DNA of 64,000 nucleotides from Atrina japonica (lineage: Eukaryota; Mollusca; Bivalvia; Pterioida; Pinnidae): positions 236,159 to 300,158 of the forward strand of contig BROG01000810.1 of assembly GCA_030159075.1 (NCBI GenBank), written 5' to 3'. The notes beneath the pieces are model-generated. The model was not told the origin of the DNA. It saw only the letters and a program-made list of their open reading frames with translations, and searched no databases. This document shows positions 46,201-55,555 of this stretch, piece after piece; position 1 is the stretch's first letter, and each line of letters begins with the position of its first letter. The translations under genes and the position numbers were made by a program.

Positions 46201-48178
46201 GTTTTCCAGGGTTCTCTTTTAAGTGGATTTTTCATGTTTTTGGATTTATTTTTACCTTATCTTGATAATAATCGTTGAAAATCGGCGTATATCGGAACCA
46301 AAAGAAGGTAGATCTCGTAAAAGTGATAAATTGAAGCAAAAATCCGCAGGACCACGGTTTTATGCCATTTCAGCTTGCAAGATCTACAAAAACGTCAATT
46401 TCTGTAAAACTCATCATCTTCTTTTTTCTAGGGCCTAAATTGTGAGGTACCTGTTCTATAGGCCTTATGGGAGTTATTTCCCCTTTTAAATTATTTTTTC
46501 ATGCTTTTGGATTTTGTTCGCATAAACATCAGGGGCCCTTGAAAAGTATAATATGATGGTAGACGTTTGCGAACGAAAGTAAAAAAAGGGTAAAGCAAAA
46601 ATGTTCGACTTTTTGTGCATGCAGGAAGTTCAAAGGTAAAGGTACCAAAAAAGTCTAGAAATTGGGGCCGAAATTGTCAGGTAGTGCATGGCTGTCTGGC
46701 TTATGTCAGGAGTTATTTCGTTTACCTAAGTGACAATTATTTCATTTTGGTTTTTTCGTGTTATTTCCCCCTTTTTTGGATGTTTTTTTTTTTTGCATTA
46801 TCTTGAAAAGTAAATTGATGAAGCAAAAATGGTAGAGTAAAAGTCAATGGGAGAAATTTTTCATGTTTTGGGGTAAAATTTCTGAAAGAAGCAAGCAAAG
46901 ATCTATAAGTCACCCCTTTTGGGAGTCCCCCTTTTAAGTGGATTTTTCATAGAGTCAGCATGCAAAGATTGTCAATAGGTGCTTCATTTCCCCCCCTTTT
47001 CAGCACGTGCAGATCTACAAAAAATAAGTAGTATTTCCCCTTATGGGAGTTATTTTGAACTGTTTTTTCATTTTTTTTTTTTTTTTTTTATTGTCGTGTT
47101 TTCTGACAAAAAAAAAATATAAGTCCCTTATTGGAGTGATTTCCTCTTTTTGTCAAATCTTTTAATAGGTAGAGTAAAAGTGAAAGAAGCAAAAATGACT
47201 TGCAAGATCTACAAAAACGTTCTCTTAAGAACATAGCTTTTGGATTTTTTTTACATCATCTAAGATTAGCCAAAAACCTGAAGGTTGAAATTTTTCTCGT
47301 GTTTTTGGTGACCGTTAAGGTGGTAAAAGTCAAAGAAACAAATTTCTGTAAGAATGATTAAAAGATGATCAATAACAACTTCTTCTCAGCTATTCTGAAT
47401 TGAAATTTTTCTCAGGTGACCGTTAAGGTGGCCTCTTGTAAATGATTAAAAGATGATCAATAACAATCAGCTATTCAAGTATTTGGATTATTGGATTGAA
47501 GTAATTATTTGGCTTTGCTTTCTTCTTTGTTGCAATTTTCCTCTGAAAAAAATAAAAAATGAGAAAAAGTAGATTTTGAATATCTAATCTGAGCTCACTC
47601 GGCCATATTTGTTATGCGCCTATTTCATATGTGTAAGAACAAACCGACGTGCGCCGCCACGTGACCGGCTTAAAAAGGCGTACGCCGAACTGGTAACAAA
47701 CAAGTCCCCCTAATGTCAGCGAATGACCAATCAGCTACCACTTCCGGTTTACACAGTTTTTATAGAACATAAAACACTGTCAGCGAATGACCAATCAGCT
47801 ACCACTTTCGGTTTCCTGTTATGAGTCGGTAACACTCTTGCCAACACACCACAATATATTAAACTACGGAAACTAAATTCAGCAACCATAAATCATTGTA
47901 ATATGAAAAGTCACTTAGCTGAATTCACTTGATCCATCATAAAAAATTTACGTAGACTTCGGTGGAAATAGTTCCAGGTACTGGTTTGCTTGGCTGGTAC
48001 TTCACACGGATAACACATGTTGAGAAACCCTCCTTACTCTGATTTAGTAGGCTACGTAGTTTCCCACCATAAGGAGCACAGTCTGTATAAAAGTGCTTCT
48101 ATATTAATATCTTACTACAAGTTTCTCCTGTCATATCGAGTGTTGAAATGCCACGCAGTTTAAGGTATTTAAATCCCC

Positions 48179-48259
<81 letters not shown>

Positions 48260-51200
48260 TCGGACCCGGGGGGGCTTAGCCCCCCCACGTCTAGCGTGTG
48301 TGTGTTTTAAGTTGGTTTAGCCCTCCCCCCCCCCCACTTTCAGTTTGCTTCCGACGCCTATGTATATATATATATATATATATATATTTGGGGGGATTTA
48401 AATACCTTAGAGTATTTAAACCGAACATTTCGAATTTAAATACGCTGAGTATTTAAATCGAACATTGATAACATTACCTGTAAATACCATTACTTCCTGC
48501 ACGGACATATGTATTTAACTACGTAGCCTACTAAATCAGAGTAAGGAGAGTTTCTCAACATGTGTTATCCGTGTATGTTTACAGGTAATATATATATATA
48601 TTAAAGGGCCATGACCGGGTAATATTGAAGTAAATGAAATATCGTAAAAAGTTTTCCGATTCACACATTATGTAATTTAAAGACATACTGATCAAAACTA
48701 GTGCACACATACACTGCAGTTAGTTAGAAAATGATATCAATAACGTGATACAAACGCCCCTAATTAGTGATCGCACTTGTACCGATCATTGCTGTTACGT
48801 CGATACGAAAAGCATGTCAAACATGAATATACGTGAAATTATGTATTTTATCGAAAACTGCAATTATTAATTCTTCTAAATGAAACTATTGTATTTCTTT
48901 ACATATACTTTTATCACTTTCAAGTTAAACAGATAAAAACAAAAGAATTTATTTGTATTGTCCCACCGGTTTGAAACTCCAATATTGAACAGAAGTGTTA
49001 TATAAATAGCCTTGACAGATTGAGGTTGCTTCAGGGGAAATTCAAAGAAGGGTGGCAAATTATTAATTTGTTTTCAGCTTCATTTCCTTCCTCAAAGCAT
49101 TTCAACGCTCTATTTCAGTTCCTAAACGTACAGCACAATTTCTTTATCTATTCTATCTCCTCTTTTTCTGTTCATTTTTCTTTTTTACTTTTTTTTGGGG
49201 GGGGGGGGGTGGTAGTGTTTGTTTTCTACCTGTATGGCAACGTGTTTACGTCTTTGTGGAATGCTCGGACCCATCTCAATTCGTGCCCATATCAACTCGT
49301 ATCCTCTTTGGCTAGGTCATGCCTACGGTTGACTGACTCGTAACCAACACAACTGGAATAGTCGGACCCATCATTTTACTAATTTGTACACAATGACGTA
49401 GGAATTATGGTTACACCGATGACTTAGGTCTCAAGCCCATAGAAAAAATACCCGGTCTCGATCATTTTTCTACGTAGGAATACTCGTTACGCTTTTCCGG
49501 TTTTTTCCATTCCGTACAGTTTTGTCGGAATAGTAAGTGTTCATATCATGTGACATCAACAGAATATCGGGCAAAATCCCTTCCGGTTTCGTAATATTAA
49601 TGATATTGTGTCTCAGTTCTTCTCCTGGGATTAAATTGATGATAATTGGTGGAATCCTTTCTTGTAACGACTACAAGTGTCGTCACTTCCTTGTAGGCTG
49701 TTTTTCACATCTGGCATCTAGCACTGCATGGTATCTAGATTCCAGGTCATATGTATAAGATAAAATGTTTAACAGGAAGTTCTCTGAAGTTGCATACTAT
49801 TATGACAAAGGGTAACCGAAAGAATCAACTGCAAAAAGGTCTAAAAACCCATACCAGTAGGAAAAATTACCCGTTTTCCAGAGAACTTTTTTATGGATCT
49901 AGAAAATAGAAAATGACCCAGGATTTTGTACTATAGAAAAATAACCCAAGTATATTTTCACAATAGAATAAAAAAATCAACAGTTAATAATGACCATGTC
50001 GAACAAGACACACGTGTTTTAGTAGGCTCAAATTATAGCTATATACATGGCAATTGTGTGGTGTTTGCAAGCAGTGCAATTTCGTTTGAAAATTACGTCG
50101 TTTTCGATGGCATAAGAAGTTTACAACGCTCAATGACGATCCTACTAATAGTATGTTCCTTAAAGGTTCCTCTAAAACAATTACTAATTGACGCGACAAA
50201 CGTCATATAAACAACTGAAAAATCCGACATAGTGTTTCCTAAATTTGCCATGTAAACTGTAAACAAACGGTATAGGTAGCCCTATCGTCGTAAAACAACG
50301 GTCCGGATTCGTTTTGCTCTTTCCTACCCGTAGTTTCATGTGCCTGAAACCACTCGTGCATATTTTTTTATTATTCATGAAGCCTCAACCAGTGAGAGTA
50401 AATGGTGCTCGCGCATTCGTCAGTTAATCAGATCGAGGCTATTAAACAATTTCAGAATTGTATTAGGTCAACGGACTTCGTGATAACTTCTGTTGTCGAT
50501 CACAACTACTGTGATTGGTTAAATTGAACACAGATACTCCTTTATAAATATCCATTACCTACGAGTGATTTCGGGTACACGAAACCACGGGTAGGCAAGT
50601 GCATAGCGATTCCGGGCCGTGGTTTTACGACTATGAGGGCGCCCATCTATATAAAAATCTATGCACATTCGGGGGTTCTAAATTTCTTTGTTTTCGAAAC
50701 CAAATCAAATCGCCAAAAGCTCAAAAATTTTAACGACCCCTTTATCTTACAGCCATATAACCTGGTGCGATATAGTGTCGTAGGAAAATTCAGTAGAATC
50801 ATCCGCAAGATAATCAAAAGGTTAATCCGCCTATCACTTTTTGTGAAGTTGACAGTACCTCTGTCAGCGAAGTACTTCTGAAGCCAATTCATTTCCGCAG
50901 ATAGTGGAATACCAAACGGCATTATGGTAATTACCTTGTTTGGTAAATACATGTATACCTTCATAAATAATTCTGCAATCAAACAGGCGATGGGCACGAA
51001 TGAGTTAATCGATAGGCACGAGTCAGCTAAAACATGGGTCACCAATTCACTTAGGTACGAGTTTTGATGGATACGAGATAACAATAAGCTATACGACAAA
51101 CGCAACGATTTCGGCTTTCCCATCGTAAATTTTCCACATTTAAGTAGTAATGTCCCTCAGTCACCCGCATATGGAGTTTATATTTTACAAATGATCCGAT

Positions 51201-52235
51201 ATGCCAGGGCGTGTACAACATATCAAGATTTCATATACAGAGGTAAACTACTCACTGACAAATTAATGACAAGGGGATATCGAAAACCGCGTTTAATGTC
51301 AACGTTCCGCAAATTTTACGGTCGGTATAATAGTCTAATTTGCGATTACTCTGTTTCACTAGGTGAAATGTTGAGTTGCCTTTTCGTTGGCGGTTGTTGA
51401 GACGTCTGTACCACTTGTAACGAGGATACACCCCTCACGTATTTCATTTATATTTGACTGTGGACTCACGGCGTGTGTGACCGGTCGACAGGGGATGCTT
51501 ACTCCTCCATGGCACCTGATCCAACCTCTTGGTTTCAAGAGGTCCGTGTTTGTCCATTTTTACCGGATTTGTATCTATGTCCTGGACATTCTATTGATCT
51601 ATACTACTGAAATATCTGAATTTTTTTTTTAGAAATTTAGAATTTGAATTGTGCAATCCGAGAGAAATATTACTTTAGTAAAAAATAAACAGCTGGTAAT
51701 TTGCACAGCATAGGCACTCTACTGATTCTTAGCATATATTATATTTCAGCTTCTGGATACGATTTATAATTTTGCAAAAAATGTTCTGTTTTGGACTTAT
51801 TATATGTTTAATGCTGCAATTAGTTGAGGTTACGTTTATTTGGGGTATTCAAACATGTTGATGTAAGCTGAGCCATGACATCTTTTTATATTACTCTGTG
51901 TTGTCTTAAATTCTGCCAACTCTCTTGTCTTTTTCCAGATGATGTGTGAAAAGCTAACACTAGAATTTACAGAATTTGTGGAGCGGCAGTTGCACACAAA
52001 TAAACTTGTTAAACAGTACATGCAACAGTGTGTTCGTGTATCTTGGCAGATGATAATACAACAACCGCCAATGTGCTTATCAATAGATGACACAGTTTTT
52101 GATGACGAAAAACACAGATTATGGTGGTCATGTGACAGAACGTCTTCAAGTAAAATCAATTTCTTTATTTGGCCTGCTTTGTATGATTTTAAGAGAGGAA
52201 ACCTCTTGGTAAAAGGTTGTGTACATGCAAGCTGA
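33663..52235 (+). CDS. SPATA18: Mitochondria-eating protein-like (Mieap/SPATA18) (exons 33663-34246, 34717-34918, 35885-35965, 38873-38995, 51939-52235)
   Basis: Mieap family proteins act at mitochondria in quality control of damaged organelles; bivalve genomes carry many paralogues whose roles are largely untested. Five exons join in frame (phases 2, 0, 0, 0) into 428 residues, shorter than the human protein (538). Residues 1-55 form a charged helical start ([20 protein letters not shown]). About 60-195 is a coiled coil rich in Glu/Lys heptads. From about 196 the C-terminal Mieap domain follows: [69 protein letters not shown] and the signature FFIWPALYD near the end. The start follows an in-UTR acceptor by 19 bp. 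The 12.9-kb last intron holds the Polinton-like and scrambled sequence, so the link to the last exon depends on a correct assembly there. The family call is from remembered sequence features. Confidence 0.85.
34717..34918 (+). CDS. SPATA18: Mieap-like exon 2
   Basis: Acceptor gtgtttcag, donor gtaagt. Codes [20 protein letters not shown], the [17 protein letters not shown] block and an acidic stretch, ending FLCACVM. Confidence 0.87.
34951..35128. mobile_element. TA-flanked MITE, 178 bp
   Basis: The left end CAGTAAAATTTGCTTTTGAGACC and the right end (reversed) CAATGAAACTTGTAGATAAAGACC are flanked by TA on each side. Inside are repeated 'ataaagaccacc' motifs. It sits in Mieap-like intron 2. 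Confidence 0.65.
35885..35965 (+). CDS. SPATA18: Mieap-like exon 3
   Basis: Acceptor tatttttaag, donor gtaagt; 81 bp, phase 0 to 0. Codes [20 protein letters not shown] and IRKPTLA. Confidence 0.82.
36199..36550. mobile_element. Foldback MITE, 352 bp, ~150-bp arms
   Basis: The outer ends are ttataactgcatctgggtgt and its inverse acacccagatgcagttataa. Further inside, ggtcaatttattgtttttct and aatttcatataaattct also recur inverted, leaving a loop of only about 50 bp. The flanks carry the 'ggtcaccaaat/actcaagc' repeat in opposite orientations, which suggests insertion into an older inverted element. Confidence 0.75.
36605..36745. repeat. Dispersed 'tggtgagctt/gagtaaatttgg' repeat, left part
   Basis: Roughly 40-bp reiterations containing ggtgagcttaggtatcgagt and aaatttggtaactttgggcc. 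The repeat is cut at 36,745 by the pogo-like element and resumes at about 38,223. Confidence 0.6.
36746..37936. mobile_element. pogo/Tigger-like DNA transposon, 1.19 kb, non-autonomous
   Basis: The terminal inverted repeats are CAGTCTAACGCCGATTATCC and, reversed, CAGTCTAAAGCTGATTGTCC, each bordered by TA. This end sequence and TA target are typical of pogo/Tigger-type Tc1/mariner elements. No DDE transposase frame is visible, so it is an internally deleted or unrelated-filler copy. Confidence 0.8.
37940..38222 (-). mobile_element. tRNA-derived SINE copy 3
   Basis: On the minus strand the head is CCGGCCTAGCTCAGTCGGTA and GATCGTGAGTTTGAGTCC, then the shared body, and a tail with AAACAAACAAAC. 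It is inserted a few bases from the right end of the pogo-like element. A possible short target duplication is tattt. It is close in sequence to copy 2. Confidence 0.85.
38223..38515. repeat. Dispersed repeat, right part, with inverted-repeat element
   Basis: At about 38,240-38,390 the inverted ends gcaccataaacttgagaatt and (reversed) gcaccataaatgttaagaat form a small MITE. From about 38,390 the 'cctggtgagcttaagtattg' reiterations resume. Confidence 0.55.
38873..38995 (+). CDS. SPATA18: Mieap-like exon 4
   Basis: Acceptor tcaatag, donor gtatgt; 123 bp, phase 0 to 0. Codes [20 protein letters not shown] and [19 protein letters not shown]. It lies only about 60 bp before the start of the anomalous insert. 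Confidence 0.82.
39060..39720. repeat. A-rich degenerate repeat block
   Basis: Irregular reiterations of aaaatcaaccacactgaaac and ttgagatcaatcacaaatag with homopolymer A runs. The same phrase recurs at 40,310-40,340 and, shortened, at 40,585-40,600 inside the Polinton-like zone. It starts shortly after Mieap exon 4 and marks the left edge of the mosaic region. Confidence 0.65.
40910..41745 (+). pseudogene. Protein-primed DNA polymerase B fragments (Polinton type)
   Basis: Three frame segments give consecutive parts of a type-B viral/organellar polymerase: an exonuclease-like [18 protein letters not shown] at about 40,936; [19 protein letters not shown] and [11 protein letters not shown] in another frame from 41,013; then [14 protein letters not shown] at about 41,311 and motif A DFVSLYP at about 41,532, with YPVGHP after it, in a third frame that runs to a TAG at 41,743. 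Frame changes lie near 41,010 and 41,240-41,300. The later polymerase motifs (B with K-x-x-N-S-x-Y-G, C with D-T-D) are not seen. It is therefore a broken copy, or intact sequence disrupted by assembly error. Confidence 0.8.
41670..41879 (+). CDS. Small ORF following the polymerase fragment, unknown function
   Basis: 69 codons with a charged C-terminal half ([18 protein letters not shown]). Its TAA stop overlaps the ATG of the next frame (TAATG). It overlaps the end of the PolB frame and could be a displaced part of the same polymerase. Confidence 0.35.
   Translation: MVYSRAIQGPKFGIFSTPPRTRTSLERQEVYEETPLTSRKNVIKTYRERLGIDLGEIEYNPGAISKLQV
41879..42013 (+). CDS. Short ORF with in-frame continuation after one stop
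   Basis: Starts ATG in a TAATG overlap and encodes 44 residues ([11 protein letters not shown], then [15 protein letters not shown]) to TAG at 42,011. The same frame stays open to a TAA at about 42,103, ending [10 protein letters not shown]. Function is not recognised. Confidence 0.35.
   Translation: MKQTEYVSEIQTTTTYDLKFSPRTYNVLGQSSVWYVENQTDDGE
42101..42131. promoter_or_regulatory. Bidirectional polyadenylation region between convergent ORFs
   Basis: AATAAA on the plus strand at 42,120-42,125 and on the minus strand at 42,113-42,108, within an AT palindrome. It sits between the end of plus-strand frames (TAA at about 42,103) and the stop of the minus frame at 42,118. The tight packing is that of a compact viral-type genome. 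Confidence 0.5.
42118..42444 (-). CDS. Basic protein of the Polinton-like element, unknown function
   Basis: 108 residues from ATG at 42,444. Highly charged, with a basic tail ([15 protein letters not shown]), consistent with a nucleic-acid-binding or minor structural protein, but not matched to a family. The next upstream minus-strand frame ends 20 bp before it. Confidence 0.5.
   Translation of the reverse strand: MGTRYKEAEPLTTKDSREVAETASERPRPRIHFSNDCSREMKTKDRNREWAKQLPELNRPSIYINRGELEDFRQAFQNARPVSAQGTGASENVRPRRIIGRRRLKKIY
42467..42742 (-). CDS. Open minus-strand frame in Polinton-like element
   Basis: A frame open from about 42,742 to the stop at 42,467, with coding-like composition: [20 protein letters not shown] followed by [15 protein letters not shown] and [11 protein letters not shown]. 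The only in-frame ATG is at 42,592. An A run at about 42,712-42,720 may hide a frame slip at the true start. No family recognised. Confidence 0.45.
   Translation of the reverse strand, partial: NKLKILFKKKWQRSRLAFSGSERTKRLDFLNERLRKEGHSLYTYKEVDAAMIVGTNDREIWPKRPVSEKEALEFLKNKTLANLPTAPKKIF
42941..43063 (-). CDS. Small membrane-anchor ORF, possibly frameshifted
   Basis: ATG at 43,063; 40 residues with one hydrophobic helix ([18 protein letters not shown]). A one-base shift leads into an acidic frame ([15 protein letters not shown]). A second shift leads into a frame closing at 42,738 ([11 protein letters not shown]). Small single-pass membrane proteins are common in Polinton-like elements; this one is unassigned. 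Confidence 0.4.
   Translation of the reverse strand: MDTSMFMASGILATSLFVYMIAQVVEAKAVCRNRKRRRLL
43083..43325 (-). CDS. Open frame with Asn-Ala-Asn-Gly repeats
   Basis: 81 codons open on the minus strand without ATG. It carries tandem NANG units separated by QDG, encoded by 12-bp repeats at about 43,170-43,245, and ends with a basic stretch (GRLKRRRSL). The same DNA is also open in two other frames, so the coding frame is not certain. Confidence 0.35.
   Translation of the reverse strand: MDESGRTPNAENVKKRGRRERKRGDQDSNANGNANGQDGNANGNANGQDGPSGRLKRRRSLQIQSPRNVLNKNLFTIKMY
43170..43245. repeat. Nested 12-bp/33-bp repeat
   Basis: gccattagcatt units in two blocks, each preceded by a ccatcctgg spacer. 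A short internal expansion within the Polinton-like sequence. Confidence 0.8.
43700..47440. other. Scrambled third copy of the tandem-core element, interleaved with foreign sequence
   Basis: Short blocks matching copies 1 and 2 in the right order are separated by unrelated insertions of 3-40 bp. They include gtacaattgtattacaaatt, the gggagttatttccccttttt, tggatttttcatgtttttgg and aaagatctacaaaaa core phrases, and finally ctcaggtgaccgttaaggtg at about 47,413. The left part (to about 45,080) is mixed with higher-GC Polinton-like sequence, the right part with homopolymer-rich fragments. A normal transposon copy does not look like this. Confidence 0.65.
44624..45071 (+). CDS. Proline-rich open frames, doubtful, in Polinton-like zone
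   Basis: Two overlapping frames on the plus strand. The one from 44,770 reads [15 protein letters not shown] and [18 protein letters not shown] to a stop at about 45,000; the frame from 44,850 continues past it. The Pro/Ser/Glu composition could belong to a structural protein, but no family is recognised and the interleaved repeat makes any frame unreliable. Confidence 0.25.
47718..47820. repeat. Direct duplication
   Basis: gtcagcgaatgaccaatcag plus ctaccactt occurs at about 47,717 and again at about 47,779, separated by 17 bp of different sequence. Confidence 0.8.
47990..48590. repeat. Large foldback with (AT)n arms
   Basis: The left arm contains acggataacacatgttgaga, tttagtaggctacgtagtt, then tttaaggtatttaaatcccc, a long (AT)n tract and cgtcgga. 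The right arm repeats these inverted: ccgacgccta, a (TA)n tract, ggggatttaaatacctta, aactacgtagcctactaaat and tctcaacatgtgttatccgt. The right side also carries a local tatttaaa(t/c)cgaacatt duplication. Confidence 0.85.
48181..48256. repeat. (AT)n microsatellite
   Basis: About 75 bp of uninterrupted AT, forming one inner arm of the foldback. Confidence 0.95.
48600..50265. other. Mieap-like intron 4, no gene seen
   Basis: Contains a G run at about 49,197-49,209 and no frame with recognisable domains. Confidence 0.5.
50268..50650. mobile_element. Inverted-repeat element, ~90-bp arms
   Basis: The left arm (tatcgtcgtaaaacaacggt, cggattcg, ctacccgtagtttcatgtg, cactcgt) is the imperfect inverse of the right arm (acgagtgatttcgggtacac, gaaaccacgggtag, ggccgtggttttacgact). 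About 200 bp lie between the arms. The arms are 80-90% identical by eye. Confidence 0.7.
51065..51630 (+). pseudogene. 3' end of a retroelement polyprotein (reverse-transcriptase-associated C-terminus)
   Basis: A plus-strand frame from about 51,085 reads [52 protein letters not shown] and [14 protein letters not shown] to a stop at about 51,400. A later frame continues [15 protein letters not shown]. These phrases are characteristic of the region after the reverse transcriptase in a widespread invertebrate retroelement group; the exact clade is not fixed here. Upstream is degenerate. The minus-strand frame of 154 codons over 50,659-51,123 overlaps it and is not supported. Confidence 0.65.
51939..52235 (+). 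CDS. SPATA18: Mieap-like exon 5 (C-terminus)
   Basis: Acceptor ctttttccag. 98 codons plus stop TGA at 52,233-52,235. Codes [57 protein letters not shown] and [10 protein letters not shown]. The FFIWPAL block near the end is the most telling Mieap signature. Confidence 0.87.
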   Translation: MMCEKLTLEFTEFVERQLHTNKLVKQYMQQCVRVSWQMIIQQPPMCLSIDDTVFDDEKHRLWWSCDRTSSSKINFFIWPALYDFKRGNLLVKGCVHAS

Positions 52236-52489
52236 TAGCTTTCTAATCATTTCTTAAATATATATTTCTTATATAAAAACTGAAAAACATTACGGAATTA
52301 TCCTAGGGGGCTCTAATAACAGCAGGCGCCTTAATAAGTTTTTTTATTGCTATACTCAACCAATATATATCTTGTAGATTGTTAAGAGATTTCTTAAATA
52401 TGGATCATGTGCACATTGACTCTTAACGTGTACTGTATGTTAATATGTGTGCCTAATTACGGAATGCGTTTAATTACCAGACACGATTT

Positions 52490-52625
52490 ATTCAGTAAAC
52501 CTCCCTATTACGACCACCAATCGGACTGACTCAAATTGGTCTCATTAGTGAGTTGGGAGTGGAACCCCCTATTACGACCACCAATCGGACTGACTCAAAT
52601 TGGTTTGATTAGTGAAATGGTTTCT
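52490..52625. repeat. Two tandem copies of a ~65-bp unit
   Basis: cctattacgaccaccaatcg plus gactgactcaaattggt is repeated at 52,503 and 52,568. Probably a fragment of the 'accacc' MITE family. Confidence 0.7.
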
Positions 52626-53284
52626 TAAATGAGGCTCTTGACGTATCTAATATTGTTAAAGAAATTTTCAGGAGATTGATTATTTATTATCTTTATATTA
52701 TCTTTATATTATCTTTATATTATCTTTGTATTATTTTTAAAACCCCTGCCCAATGTACCTACTTATCATTTCAAAAGTTGAGATGTATAACATTGTCATT
52801 TTTTTTACCTTGATGTTACGCTTAAAGAGGTGTGTTCGAGTGTGTATGCTATGTCTACGCTATGCGTACATAAATAGCCAATATTAAACAGTTTAGTAAT
52901 AGTGATGGTCTCTTTTAAAGAGCTGTCATGGGGAATTTAATGAGAAATTGAATTTAGATGATATGTATAGATTATATTAATGTGTCAGAAAGCTTGTAAT
53001 GACCGACCAGTCTACAACAATATACTAACAGATAAAAGAAACGGATATAGGATATATATATATATACTAAACTTTTTAAGCTAAAGTTTGATGTAAGAAA
53101 ACTTACCGACGAAACAATAACTTTGATAACTTTAAAATAAATTATTCTATATGACAAATCAAATTTATTTACATTTCATGCTGTAATCATAAGATTCTTG
53201 CCATTTCTACCATGTGAATAAAAAATTACGCTTGCACACTTGCAAATATCTTCATTTATCTTCAGTTATTATACACTATCATTG

Positions 53285-54045
53285 TAGGACAGGTAGCATA
53301 CACAGAAGATACTATTATCGTAATGCAGGTAGCATACACTATTGAACACTGTTTTCGTAAGACAGGTAGCATACACTATTGAACACTGTTTTCGTAAGAC
53401 AGGTAGCATACACTATTGGGCACTGTTATCGTAGGTCAGGTAGCATACACTATTGAACACTGTTTTCGTAAGACAGGTAGCATACACTATTGAACACTGT
53501 TTTCGTAAGACAGGTAGCTTACACTATTGAACACTGTTTTCGTAAGACAGGTAGCATACACAGAAGATACTATTATCGTAATGCAGGTAGCATACACTAT
53601 TGAACACTGTTTTTGTAAGACAGGTAGCATACACTATTGAACACTGTTTTCGTAAGACAGGTAGCATACACAGAAGATACTATTATCGTAATGCAGGCAA
53701 CATACACTATTGAGCACTGTTATCGTAGGTCAGGTAGCATACACTATTGAACACTGTTTTCGTAAGACAGGTAGTATACATAATTGAACAATGTTATCGT
53801 AAGACAGGTAGAATACACTATTGAACACTGTTTTCGTAAGACAGGTAGTATACATAATTGAACACTGTTATCGTAAGACAGGCAGGATACACTTTTGAAC
53901 ACTGTTTTCGTAAGACAGGTAGTTTACATAATTGAACACTGTTATCGTAAGACAGGTAGGATACACTATTGAACACTGTTATCGTAAGACAGGTAGGATA
54001 CATTATTGAACACTGTTATCGTAAGACAGGTAGGATACAATTTTA
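53285..54045. repeat. 37-bp minisatellite
   Basis: About 20 copies of cgtaagacaggtagcataca plus ctattgaacactgtttt. A variant cagaagatactattatcg recurs three times (about 53,302, 53,560, 53,670), hinting at a higher-order unit. Confidence 0.92.
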
Positions 54046-54749
54046 GACTTCTCTACTTACATGCGATATTCACCGTTATGTATTTCTACTGATCATTAGC
54101 CACATAAATGCATGCGACAATCACCACCTGGTGGTTATGAGCTACACGGCAACTACTGGGTATTTCTAGCAGATAATTTATCTCTTGAATGTAGATAGCA
54201 AATAGTGGTTCTGTGATTGGTTTTTTCCAGTCCCTTATATAACTATATACCAGCGGAAGTTTTAATTTTTTGGTAAACATTTGAATACTCATACAAATCT
54301 TTTCTCCACAAGGGTATACAACAAATTTCTTATACTGATGTTCTTTAAGCATGCTACAGTAAAAACACTATAACTCGAGCTGGTATTCCGCATAGTCGCC
54401 ACTGGTGGTTCACACACACACATAATTCGACATCTATAGATTTACTTTTGTTTTGACATTTTTCTTTTTGTATCCCTCTGTATGTGAAATTATAGAATAA
54501 AATTTGAAACTCGCACATTTCCGATTTCAAAAAGTGGACTCTGCCATTACTTGAAATGGGAGAGTCAAAATGTGACTACAGGGGTTAATGAGATAAATTC
54601 AGAACTGAAAAGAGGCTAAACAGATGCTTTTGGAGCTATATTTGATTTAATATTGGTTGTTTTATTTAAATCTTATATAAATGAAATCCTCAAAGTCATT
54701 GCATTTAGATGAATGTAAAGATTATCGGAATTACTAAGTGAAATTTTAA

Positions 54750-55375
54750 CAGTGTGGTTCATAAATACACAGACAGTGTGCTTCATAAATACACCGACGG
54801 TGTGCTTCTAAATACACCGACATTGTGCTTCATAAATACACCGACAGTATGCTTCATAAATACAGAGACAGTGTGCTTCATAAATACACCGACAGTGTGC
54901 TTCATAAATACACCGACAGTGTGTTTCATAAATACACTGGCAGTGTGCTTCATAAATACACCGACAGTGTGCTTCATAAATCAAAGACAGTGTGCTTCAT
55001 AAATAAACCGGCAGTGTGCTTCATAAATACAGAGACAGTGTGCTTCATAAATACACCGACAGTGTGCTTCATATCTACACCGACAGTGTGCTTCATAAAT
55101 ACACCGGCAGGGTGCTTCATAAATACACCGACAGTGTGCTTCATAAATACACTGACAGTGTGCTTCATAAATACACCAGCAGTGTGAATCATAAATACAA
55201 AGATAGGGTTCTTCATAAATACACCGACAGTGTGCTTCATAAAAACACCGACAGTGTGCTTCATAAATACACCGACAGTGTGCTTCATAAATACACCGAT
55301 AGTGTGCTTCATAGATACACAGTGTGTCGTAAATACACCGATAGTGTACTTCATAAATACACAGACATTGTGCTT
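54750..55375. repeat. 24-bp minisatellite
   Basis: About 25 copies of cttcataaatacaccgacag plus tgtg. Frames of up to 176 codons on both strands arise because 24 = 3 x 8. Confidence 0.93.
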
Positions 55376-55551
55376 TATAATTATCAATATTGATACCAAC
55401 AAAGTCAGCCAATATTGTGTATGTCCAAAAATCAATATAAAAGTACTAATGAACATATACATGTATTTCATATTGTGTAAAATGCGAGTCATATTATAAA
55501 TCAAACAAGAAATTATAGTAACCTATCAATTATATGTTATAATGTCATTTG

Positions 55552-55555
<4 letters not shown>

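Noticed and set aside
50659..51123. 154-codon minus-strand ORF
   Set aside because: It overlaps the plus-strand retroelement frame that carries recognisable phrases; its own translation shows no domain.
53285..54045. CRISPR-like appearance of regularly spaced repeats
   Set aside because: Units are contiguous tandem copies without unique spacers, in a eukaryotic contig with no cas genes. The same holds for the other arrays.
54974..55504. 176-codon minus frame and companions
   Set aside because: 24-bp minisatellite; eight-residue echo on both strands.
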